In this document: positions 54,192 through 61,624 of the stretch, piece by piece
Numbering within the stretch: the stretch's first letter is position 1
Layout of the letters: every line of letters begins with the position of its first letter
From: Aestuariispira insulae
GTDB taxonomy: Bacteria > Pseudomonadota > Alphaproteobacteria > UBA8366 > Aestuariispiraceae
Length of the DNA: 64,000 nucleotides
Reading direction: 5' to 3'
Assembly: GCF_003385955.1 (NCBI RefSeq)
Contig: NZ_QRDW01000004.1
Location: 350,842-414,841, forward strand
Notes under the pieces: generated by a model
Seen by the model: the letters and a program-made list of their open reading frames with translations, nothing else
Told to the model about the DNA's origin: nothing
The model's database searches: none
Translations under genes and position numbers: made by a program

Positions 54192-55370
54192 ATGCCAAAA
54201 TTCCTGCAGACTGAGAAAATCGAGAAAATGTCCTTGTTGAAAAGCCCTTTGAAACTGTTTGCATCAGCATTGCTGGGAACCCTGATCGCCTTGCCGGCCC
54301 ATGCGCTGGAGACGCCTGCGAAACAGGTTCTTCTGATTGATCACGACACAGGCGCCGTCCTGTTTGAGAAAAACGCTGAAGAACGCATGTATCCGGCATC
54401 CATGACCAAGATGATGACCGCCTTCATGGTCTTCAAACAGTTGAAAAATGGAACCTTATCCCTGGAAGACAGTTTTCCGGTCAGCAAAAAGGCTTGGAAA
54501 AAGGGTGGATCCAAGATGTTTGTCGAGGTCGGCAAGCGCGTCAATATCGAAGATTTGCTGCGTGGCATCATCATCCAGTCGGGCAATGACGCCACCATCG
54601 TGGTCGCCGAAGGCATCTCCGGCAGTGAAGAGAGCTTTGCCAAGGAAATGACCCAGACAGCCCGTGAAATCGGCATGTTCGACAGCCAGTTCCGCAATGC
54701 CAGCGGTTGGCCCGACCCCGATCATTTCACCAGTGCCAAGGATCTTGCAATCCTGGCATCTGAAACCATCCGCAGTTACGGCGACTATTATCATATCTAT
54801 TCCGAGAAGGAATTCACTTTCAGCGGAATCAAACAAAGCAACCGCAACCCATTGATACGTGGTGATTTTGATGGTGCTGACGGATTGAAAACGGGGCATA
54901 CCGAAGCATCCGGCTATGGCCTGACCGCCTCTGCCGAGCGCGATGGGCGTCGGCTGATCCTGGTGATCAATGGCCTGGATTCACAGAAGGCCCGAGCGGT
55001 CGAATCTGAGCGCCTGCTAAGCTGGGGTTTCCGGGAATGGAATCGTTATCCCTTGTTCCAGGCCGGTGAAACCGTTGGGGACGCCCCTGTATGGCTTGGC
55101 CAGACCGGCACGGTTCCGATGATTGTCAAAAAGGATATCCTTTTGACCATGCGCCGGAAGTACCGGGACGATCTTAAAGTCTCCATCCGCTATAACGAAC
55201 CAGTGCCGGCACCGATTGCCAAGGATAGCATCCTGGGCACCCTGGTCATTGAAGCACCCGACATGGACACAATCGAAACCCCGCTCTACGCTGCGGAAGA
55301 TGTGCCTCAGCTCGGCATGTTCGGTCGCTTGAGCGCAGCGTTTGAATATCTTCTCTGGGGTGAGAACTGA
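54192..55370 (+). CDS. D-alanyl-D-alanine carboxypeptidase (penicillin-binding protein 5/6 family)
   Basis: This 392-residue serine peptidase has a signal peptide ending near LPAHA. The active-site motifs are SMTK (about 70-73), SGN (in IIQSGNDAT) and KTG (GADGLKTGHT). A C-terminal beta-rich domain follows. It trims the terminal D-Ala of wall stem peptides on the periplasmic face. A later ATG at 54228 would shorten the signal but is possible. tmk begins four bases after the stop. Confidence 0.95.
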   Translation: MPKFLQTEKIEKMSLLKSPLKLFASALLGTLIALPAHALETPAKQVLLIDHDTGAVLFEKNAEERMYPASMTKMMTAFMVFKQLKNGTLSLEDSFPVSKKAWKKGGSKMFVEVGKRVNIEDLLRGIIIQSGNDATIVVAEGISGSEESFAKEMTQTAREIGMFDSQFRNASGWPDPDHFTSAKDLAILASETIRSYGDYYHIYSEKEFTFSGIKQSNRNPLIRGDFDGADGLKTGHTEASGYGLTASAERDGRRLILVINGLDSQKARAVESERLLSWGFREWNRYPLFQAGETVGDAPVWLGQTGTVPMIVKKDILLTMRRKYRDDLKVSIRYNEPVPAPIAKDSILGTLVIEAPDMDTIETPLYAAEDVPQLGMFGRLSAAFEYLLWGEN

Positions 55371-55374
55371 TCCC

Positions 55375-56007
55375 ATGAACACCGCCAGATTTGTATCGTT
55401 CGAAGGCGGGGAAGGGGCCGGTAAAAGCACGCAGATCCAACGCCTTCGGCAACTGCTTGAAACACATGGCCGGACGGTCCTGGTCACTCGGGAACCGGGC
55501 GGTTCCGACGGTGCCGAAGAAATCCGGGACCTGCTGGTCAAAGGCGAGCCTGGCCGTTGGGATGCTGTGACCGAGCTATTGCTGCTCTATGCGGCAAGGC
55601 GGGATCATGTGGAAAAAGTAATCAAACCGGCCCTGCAAAAGGGCCAATGGGTCCTGTGCGACCGGTTTGCCGACAGCACCATGGCCTATCAGGGTTTTGG
55701 GCATGGGTTGGGCCAGGCAATGGTTCAATCGGTTCATGATCTTGTCCTCGGCAGTTTCACGCCGGACCTGACCTATTATCTGGATATTGCACCGGAAGAT
55801 GGCTTGCAGCGCGCCCATGCCCGGCAGGATGACGAAAACCGCTTTGAATCCATGACCTTGGATTTCCATAACAAATTGCGGGCTGGGTTCCAGGCGATCT
55901 CTGCTGAAAATCCGAACCGTTTTGTCACCATCGATGCCTCTCAGGATCTTGAGACCGTTTGGACAGCCATTCATCAGGATGCGGGAAAAAGATGGGGGCT
56001 CCGCTAA
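55375..56007 (+). CDS. tmk: Thymidylate kinase
   Basis: This 210-residue enzyme phosphorylates dTMP. Walker A is GGEGAGKST (about 11-19), followed by VLVTREPGGS, CDRFADSTMAYQG and the LID segment ARQDDENRFESM. Length is typical. The ATG at 55375 is preferred; an upstream start would lie inside the previous gene. It overlaps the holB start by one base (TAATG). Confidence 0.96.
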   Translation: MNTARFVSFEGGEGAGKSTQIQRLRQLLETHGRTVLVTREPGGSDGAEEIRDLLVKGEPGRWDAVTELLLLYAARRDHVEKVIKPALQKGQWVLCDRFADSTMAYQGFGHGLGQAMVQSVHDLVLGSFTPDLTYYLDIAPEDGLQRAHARQDDENRFESMTLDFHNKLRAGFQAISAENPNRFVTIDASQDLETVWTAIHQDAGKRWGLR

Positions 56008-57128
56008 TGGCTGCCAAAAAAGAACCGGTTGATCTGGATCTGGCCCCCAATGATCCGAAATTGCGTACAATTCTGAAAGGTCATGCCGAGGCAGAGGCCA
56101 ATTTCCTGGATTCGTGGAATTCCGGGCGATTGCACCATGCCTGGCTCATCACCGGCCCCAAAGGCATAGGGAAAGCCACTATGGCGTACCGTATCGCCCG
56201 ATTCATTTTGTCTGGCGGCGGTGCTGGCGGCGGGCTTTTTGGCGATGCGCCGGAAAATCTCGATCTCGGCCCGGAACAGGAAAACCTTATTCACCGTATG
56301 GCCAGTGGCGGCCATAGTGATTTCCTCGTGCTTGAAAAAGGCATGGTCAATCCAAAGAACAACCGTGTTGCCGAAAATGATATCCCGGTCGATATCGCCC
56401 GGACGGCTGCCGGCTTTGTCAGGCTGACACCGGCGGAAAGTGATTGGCGCGTGGTGATCGTTGATGCCGCCGATGATCTGAACCGAAATGCAGCTAATGC
56501 GCTGCTCAAGGTTCTGGAAGAACCCCCGGCCCGTGCGGTCTTCCTGCTGGTCTCTCATGCGCCCGGCCGTTTGCTGCCAACAATCCGGTCACGCTGCCGT
56601 CGACTGGAACTAAAACCGCTGCAGGCGGATAATCTGAACAATTTATTGCTTGAGCGCCACCCGGAGCTTGAGCCAGCCGAAGCTGAAGCTCTTGCCCGTC
56701 TGTCCGAAGGCAGCGTTGGCAAGGCTATGATGCTGGCAGAGCAGGGCGGGCTGGACCTGTTCCGGATCTTGATGAGTCTGTTTTCCAGGCCAAAGGATCT
56801 GCCGTTGGCAAAAATTCATGCACTCGGCGATCAGTTGGGACGCAAGGATGCCAAAACCGCCTATCAAGTCTTTCGCGACATGCTGCAATGGTGGCTTAAT
56901 CGCCTCATCCGCAGTGCTGCCACAGGCCAAATGCCGCCAATGGTCGTTGCAGAGGAGGAACAGGTCCTCGCTGCCTGCATGCAAACCGGCAGCGTTGCCC
57001 GATGGATGGAAATCAAGGATTCATTGGCCAGCCTATTGGCAAAAACTGAAGCTCCTGCCAACTTGGATCGAAAGCAGGTGATTGTTTCTGCGTTTTTGAC
57101 ACTGGAAACAATGCTTCAACAGCGCTAA
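56007..57128 (+). CDS. holB: DNA polymerase III subunit delta prime
   Basis: This 373-residue clamp-loader subunit shows a degenerate P-loop (TGPKGIGKAT). VVDAADDLNRNAANALLKVLEEPPARAVFLLV and TIRSRCRRLELKPL, the SRC motif, are diagnostic. There is no cysteine cluster for the zinc module seen in E. coli. It lies between tmk and metG, the usual alphaproteobacterial order. Confidence 0.94.
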   Translation: MAAKKEPVDLDLAPNDPKLRTILKGHAEAEANFLDSWNSGRLHHAWLITGPKGIGKATMAYRIARFILSGGGAGGGLFGDAPENLDLGPEQENLIHRMASGGHSDFLVLEKGMVNPKNNRVAENDIPVDIARTAAGFVRLTPAESDWRVVIVDAADDLNRNAANALLKVLEEPPARAVFLLVSHAPGRLLPTIRSRCRRLELKPLQADNLNNLLLERHPELEPAEAEALARLSEGSVGKAMMLAEQGGLDLFRILMSLFSRPKDLPLAKIHALGDQLGRKDAKTAYQVFRDMLQWWLNRLIRSAATGQMPPMVVAEEEQVLAACMQTGSVARWMEIKDSLASLLAKTEAPANLDRKQVIVSAFLTLETMLQQR

Positions 57129-57182
57129 AACGCTCTTTCACTCTTTTATTTTAAGACAATCTTTATCTGACAGGACGACCAT

Positions 57183-58739
57183 ATGTCTGGCCGCGACAGC
57201 TATTACATCACAACGCCGATCTATTACGTCAATGACAAGCCGCATATCGGCCATGCCTACACCACGATGGCCTGTGACGTTCTGGCGCGTTTCAAACGTC
57301 TGGACGGGTATGATGTGCATTTCCTGACCGGCACGGATGAACATGGCCAGAAAGTGGAAAAGTCAGCGGAAAAGGCGGGCACCGATCCGCAGGCCTTCAC
57401 GGACAAGGTCAGTCAGAATTTCCGCGACCTCGCGAATTTCATGAATTACAGCCATGATGATTTTATCCGCACCACGGAACCGCGCCATATTACAGCCGCC
57501 CAGGCGCTATGGACAAAGCTGCTGGAAAGCGACGATATCTATCTAGGGTCTTATGCAGGCTGGTATGCGGTGCGTGACGAAGCCTTCTATACGGAATCCG
57601 AACTGGAAGACGGCCCGGACGGCAAGAAGATCGCGACCGCCAGCGGAGCGGAAGTCGAATGGGTCGAAGAACCCAGCTATTTCTTCCGCCTTTCCAAATG
57701 GGAAGACAAACTTCTGGAATTTTATGAAAATAACCCCGGTTTCATCAAACCGGCCAGCCGCCGGAACGAGGTGGTCTCCTTTGTGAAAGGCGGGCTGAAA
57801 GATCTCTCCGTTTCCCGGACCACCTTCAATTGGGGCGTGCCGGTTCCTGGCGATGACGCCCATATCATGTATGTCTGGCTGGATGCGCTCACCAACTATC
57901 TGACGGCGGTTGGCTACCCGAACCAGGATGATGACCAGTTCCGGAAATTCTGGCCGGCGGATCTGCATATGGTCGGCAAGGATATTCTGCGGTTTCATGC
58001 GGTTTATTGGCCGGCCTTCCTGATGGCTGCCGACATCCCGCTGCCCAAAAGAGTATTCGCCCATGGCTGGTGGACCAATGAAGGACAGAAGATTTCCAAG
58101 TCGGTCGGCAATGTGATCGACCCCTATGATCTGGTTGAACGATACGGACTCGATCAGACCCGCTATTTCCTGATGCGCGAAGTGCCCTTTGGCAATGACG
58201 GAGATTTCTCGCACCAGGCCATGGTCAACCGCATGAACAGTGATCTTGCCAATGATCTCGGCAACCTGTGCCAACGCTCCATGAGCATGGCTTTCAAAAA
58301 TTGCAACGGCCAGATTCCGACACCTGCCACCTTCTCAGACGAAGACAAAGCGATCCTGGATCAGGCTGCAAGCCTGCTGCCGATCGTGCGGGCGCATCTG
58401 GATGACCAGGCCTTCCACAAGGCCCTGGAAGCGATCTGGAAAGTGGTGTCGGATGCCAACAAATATTTTGCCGGCCAGGAACCCTGGGCGCTGAAGAAGA
58501 CCGATCCGGAACGGATGGGAACCATTCTTTATGTGACTGCGGAATTGCTGCGCCGGGTCGGCATCCTGACCCAACCGGTCATGCCTGCTTCTTCCGCCAA
58601 ACTGCTGGATTTGTTGAAGGTACCGGCGGAAGACCGCTTCTTTACCGCCTTTGACAAGGTGCTGCCCTCCGGATCAGTCCTGGATAAACCTGAAGGGATT
58701 TTCCCGCGCTTCGTGGAACCTGAAGGTGAGGGGGCCTGA
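57183..58739 (+). CDS. metG: Methionyl-tRNA synthetase
   Basis: This 518-residue class I synthetase has HIGH at about 21-24 and ISKS near 300 (NEGQKISKSVGN). FLTGTDEHGQKV and GWWTNEG are further hallmarks. The connective region has no CxxC zinc knuckles and the C-terminal dimer domain is absent, so this is the short type. The TGATG overlap couples it to tatD. Confidence 0.97.
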   Translation: MSGRDSYYITTPIYYVNDKPHIGHAYTTMACDVLARFKRLDGYDVHFLTGTDEHGQKVEKSAEKAGTDPQAFTDKVSQNFRDLANFMNYSHDDFIRTTEPRHITAAQALWTKLLESDDIYLGSYAGWYAVRDEAFYTESELEDGPDGKKIATASGAEVEWVEEPSYFFRLSKWEDKLLEFYENNPGFIKPASRRNEVVSFVKGGLKDLSVSRTTFNWGVPVPGDDAHIMYVWLDALTNYLTAVGYPNQDDDQFRKFWPADLHMVGKDILRFHAVYWPAFLMAADIPLPKRVFAHGWWTNEGQKISKSVGNVIDPYDLVERYGLDQTRYFLMREVPFGNDGDFSHQAMVNRMNSDLANDLGNLCQRSMSMAFKNCNGQIPTPATFSDEDKAILDQAASLLPIVRAHLDDQAFHKALEAIWKVVSDANKYFAGQEPWALKKTDPERMGTILYVTAELLRRVGILTQPVMPASSAKLLDLLKVPAEDRFFTAFDKVLPSGSVLDKPEGIFPRFVEPEGEGA

Positions 58740-59524
58740 TGCTGGTCGACAGCCATTGCCATCTCGATTATCTGGAACGGGACGGCCAGGATCTCGATGC
58801 CGTGGTAGAGCGCGCACGTGACGCCGGTGTCGAAACCCTGGTCACCATTTCCACCAAGCTTTCAGGTTTTCCGCAGGTACTGGCCATCGCGGAACGCTAT
58901 GACAATGTCTATTGCACGGTCGGCGTTCACCCCCATGAGGCCGAGGCGGAGCCGGATGTGACGTCGGAACAACTGGTTGAGCTGGCCCAGCATGAAAAAG
59001 TAATCGGCATTGGCGAAACCGGGTTGGACTATTTCTATGAGCACAGTCCCCGGGAGCTTCAGCAACGAAGCTTTCTTGCCCATATCGAGGCCGCCCGCCA
59101 GACCCAGCTGCCTTTGATCGTGCATACCAGGGATGCGGATGATGATACCGTCTCCATGCTGCAGGCAGAATACCAGAAGGGTGCTTTTCCAGGCGTTATC
59201 CATTGCTTTAGCTCCACACAAGAACTCGCTGAAAAATCAGTTGAAATTGGATTCATGATTTCTCTATCCGGCATCGTAACCTTCAAAAAGGCCGAAGAAA
59301 TTCGCGATACTGTACGCGCCCTGCCGGTGGAGAGTTTGATCGTGGAAACGGACAGTCCTTATCTGGCGCCGATCCCGCATCGCGGCAAGAAAAACGAGCC
59401 TGCTTTTGTCGCCCATACAGCCAATTGTGTGGCAGAGCTGAAAGGCATGGATCCCGAGAATTTCGCCCGGGCCAGCTCCGAGAATTTTTACCGTCTTTTT
59501 GGCAAAGCGCGCGCCACACTTTAG
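58739..59524 (+). CDS. tatD: TatD-family metal-dependent hydrolase
   Basis: This 261-residue TIM-barrel metallohydrolase shows HCHLD at 6-10, GVHPHEAE, GIGETGLDY, IHTRDAD, GVIHCF and ETDSPYLAP. All metal ligands of the family are visible. Its role is DNA-quality-control nuclease activity in the studied members. It starts inside the stop of metG and is followed by the MBL hydrolase gene. Confidence 0.95.
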   Translation: MLVDSHCHLDYLERDGQDLDAVVERARDAGVETLVTISTKLSGFPQVLAIAERYDNVYCTVGVHPHEAEAEPDVTSEQLVELAQHEKVIGIGETGLDYFYEHSPRELQQRSFLAHIEAARQTQLPLIVHTRDADDDTVSMLQAEYQKGAFPGVIHCFSSTQELAEKSVEIGFMISLSGIVTFKKAEEIRDTVRALPVESLIVETDSPYLAPIPHRGKKNEPAFVAHTANCVAELKGMDPENFARASSENFYRLFGKARATL

Positions 59525-59549
59525 GTTGCCGCGTACAAAGTGATTGAGC

Positions 59550-60320
59550 ATGAAAGTTACGATCTTAGGATGCGGAACATCGGGCGGCGTACCGCAAGTG
59601 GGGCTCGGCTGGGGCGATTGTGACCCCGATGAACCGCGCAACCGGCGGAAACGCGCGTCCGTCTTGGTGGAAGAGGGCGGCCAGACAATCCTGGTTGATA
59701 CCGGCCCTGATTGCCGGGAACAACTGCTGATGGCTGATGTGAAACGGCTGGACGCCATTTTCTACACCCATGCCCATGCCGATCACTGCCACGGGATCGA
59801 TGATTTGCGCTGGCTCTGCCATGTCATGGGGGAAGCGATTGAGGTTTACGGCGACGCCCTGACCCTGCAACAGCTGCAGGAACGGTTTGACTATTGCTTC
59901 ACGCCCTTGGATCCGAGAGCGAACCGCTATTATTACAAACCCGTGCTAAACCCCAATGAAATCAAGGGACCGGTAAAGATCGGACCGGTAAAGGTCACAG
60001 CCTTTGACCAGGATCACGGCCATTCGATCACCTTGGGTTACCGGTTCGGCGGCTTTGCCTATTCAACGGACGTGGTGCGGTTGAATGATGCGGCGTTTGA
60101 CGCGCTGGCCGATGTGGACACCTGGGTTGTCGACGCATTGCAGCCCCATGAGCATCCAACCCATGCGCATCTGGAACGCACCCTGGAATGGATCGACCGG
60201 GTAAAACCGCGCCGCGCCATTCTGACCCACATGAATACGCGCATGGATTATCAATGGCTGGTCAATAATTTACCCGATGGTGTTGAACCGGCCTTTGATG
60301 GCATGATCCTGGATATCTGA
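59550..60320 (+). CDS. Metallo-beta-lactamase fold hydrolase (PhnP-like)
   Basis: From the ATG at 59550 the protein has about 256 residues. The metal site is HAHADHCHG. ILGCGTSGGVPQVG at the start and ILTHMNTRMDY at the end are characteristic of PhnP-like phosphodiesterases. The substrate is unknown because no phn genes adjoin it. It is the last gene of the tmk-holB-metG-tatD cluster. Confidence 0.9.
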   Translation: MKVTILGCGTSGGVPQVGLGWGDCDPDEPRNRRKRASVLVEEGGQTILVDTGPDCREQLLMADVKRLDAIFYTHAHADHCHGIDDLRWLCHVMGEAIEVYGDALTLQQLQERFDYCFTPLDPRANRYYYKPVLNPNEIKGPVKIGPVKVTAFDQDHGHSITLGYRFGGFAYSTDVVRLNDAAFDALADVDTWVVDALQPHEHPTHAHLERTLEWIDRVKPRRAILTHMNTRMDYQWLVNNLPDGVEPAFDGMILDI

Positions 60321-60323
60321 TTG

Positions 60324-60656
60324 TCAGCCCAGTTGCTTCGGCAGATGCTGATCAAGCAGATCTTCACGGCCAAACTCACGTGCCAGCGCTCTAAGCGCAC
60401 GTTTGCTTCGCCATAAGGCGAGCAGATCCAACGGCATGGAAAGCAACAGCCAAGCACCGGAATAGATCGCCATCAACAGGACAAGGCCATACGCGATGCC
60501 GTTCAATCCGCCCCAAAGCAGGATCGGGAGCGAGATGGCGGCCAATCCAAGCATGGCAAATGCAAGAGCGCGCAGAGAACGTTCTTTTTGCTGTTGCCGC
60601 TGTATCGACAGCGGCAGATAGATCAATTGAAGATTAAGATCACGAACCTGAGCCAT
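60324..60656 (-). CDS. Two-span membrane protein of unknown function
   Basis: This 110-residue protein has two hydrophobic segments (about 30-48 and 55-78). A basic, Leu-rich C-terminal tail follows (SKRALRALAREFGRED). No family is recognised. Its stop lies four bases from that of the MBL gene. Confidence 0.55.
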   Translation of the reverse strand: MAQVRDLNLQLIYLPLSIQRQQQKERSLRALAFAMLGLAAISLPILLWGGLNGIAYGLVLLMAIYSGAWLLLSMPLDLLALWRSKRALRALAREFGREDLLDQHLPKQLG

Positions 60657-60745
60657 AATCCATCAGAATGCCATGTCCGGGATCATTACCCAATGACGGC
60701 TGTCACAACATCCACTTACGCTTTTGTTCACTGTATACTATTTTC

Positions 60746-60761
60746 CATAATATACATTATG
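60746..60761. repeat. Short inverted repeat in the AT-rich gap at 60.7 kb
   Basis: CATAAT and ATTATG flank ATAC. It lies upstream of the small membrane-protein gene at 60656 in AT-rich DNA. Confidence 0.25.
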
Positions 60762-60787
60762 CGTATTACTCATATTCAAGAACGGCA

Positions 60788-61120
60788 TCATCTTATCTTC
60801 AAGCTATTATCTTCAATGCGTTGAAATATTTCCTCAATTATGTCCGCTGAAAAAATGTAATTGAGTTTATTAAACCGGATCAAATATTCCGTCACCCGCT
60901 CTGAAATCGGCTGATATAACGCCACTTCTTCTTCATCTGATAGGACTGGCTCTTTTTGCCGCGCAACCTCAATGAAATGAGTCATTCTTTGGAAAAGAAC
61001 ATCATCATGAACGAGAACAGAAATGGCTTCTTCAACCGCGTCTTTCGTAAGTTCATGTGTGAATGCCCCCTTCGCACTGTTCAGCTTTTTGGAAAAACGC
61101 GGCGCAAATTTAAAAGTCAT
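60788..61120 (-). CDS. Orphan protein of 110 residues, second gene of a two-gene unit
   Basis: The protein is predicted to be soluble and helical, with a polar surface and no cysteine or membrane segment. No family is recognised. GGGGAGG before the ATG is a strong ribosome site, which supports a real gene. It is preceded after 20 bases by the 112-codon gene at 61141-61476 on the same strand, so the two probably form one operon. Codon composition looks less GC-rich than the housekeeping genes around it. Confidence 0.6.
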   Translation of the reverse strand: MTFKFAPRFSKKLNSAKGAFTHELTKDAVEEAISVLVHDDVLFQRMTHFIEVARQKEPVLSDEEEVALYQPISERVTEYLIRFNKLNYIFSADIIEEIFQRIEDNSLKIR

Positions 61121-61140
61121 CTTCGCCCCTCCCCAAAATG

Positions 61141-61476
61141 TTAAAAGCTGATACGGCTCTTTAATGCATTGTCTCTCAGGTCAATCGTGCATCTAGAGCC
61201 AACCAGCCCATCACAAGAGCCAAGAGACTTCAACAACACAGCCAAATGTCGTGGCATCTCTTTCCCAACCGGGCTCAATGAGCTTGGAACAACCTCAACA
61301 ACAGCTTCATATTGTTCCTCGCGGCCATCCATGTGCCTAATCGTGACTGATCCCTCGAACTGATCTCCATCCTGGCAACCGCACGGAAGTGATAAATCTG
61401 CTAATCTAATGATGGCGCCACGCTCAGGATCATATGCCAATATATCCTCAGAAGTGATTGTTTGGGATCTATTCAT
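61141..61476 (-). CDS. Orphan protein (about 111 residues), first gene of a two-gene unit
   Basis: A beta-rich, compact-looking protein with SLPCGCQDGDQFEGSVTIRH and VEVVPSSLSPVGKEMPRHLAVLLKSLG. No family is recognised. A start 11 codons upstream at 61509 is also possible; neither has a strong ribosome site. It is lower in GC than its neighbours and lies upstream of the gene at 60788-61120 on the same strand. Confidence 0.5.
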   Translation of the reverse strand: MNRSQTITSEDILAYDPERGAIIRLADLSLPCGCQDGDQFEGSVTIRHMDGREEQYEAVVEVVPSSLSPVGKEMPRHLAVLLKSLGSCDGLVGSRCTIDLRDNALKSRISF

Positions 61477-61534
61477 ATCTTTTCCGTCTTCTACCGATGG
61501 GCCATTCACTGTCTCTATACCATGGCCTCACAGA

Positions 61535-61576
61535 AAAACATCCCGGATGCCCATTTGCGGACACCCGGGATGTTTT
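61535..61576 (-). terminator. Terminator after the RTX-like gene
   Basis: AAAACATCCCGG and CCGGGATGTTTT pair across an 18-base loop. A T run follows on the minus strand. It lies about 50 bases beyond the RTX-like stop. Confidence 0.85.
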
Positions 61577-61624
61577 AATTTTTCAATAAGATGGCTCTTC
61601 GTTTGAGCCTTTCTTAATTATAAC

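Noticed and set aside
57183..58739. Loss of zinc knuckles in MetG as damage
   Set aside because: Short MetRS enzymes without these cysteines and without the C-terminal domain are a normal bacterial type. The catalytic motifs are intact.
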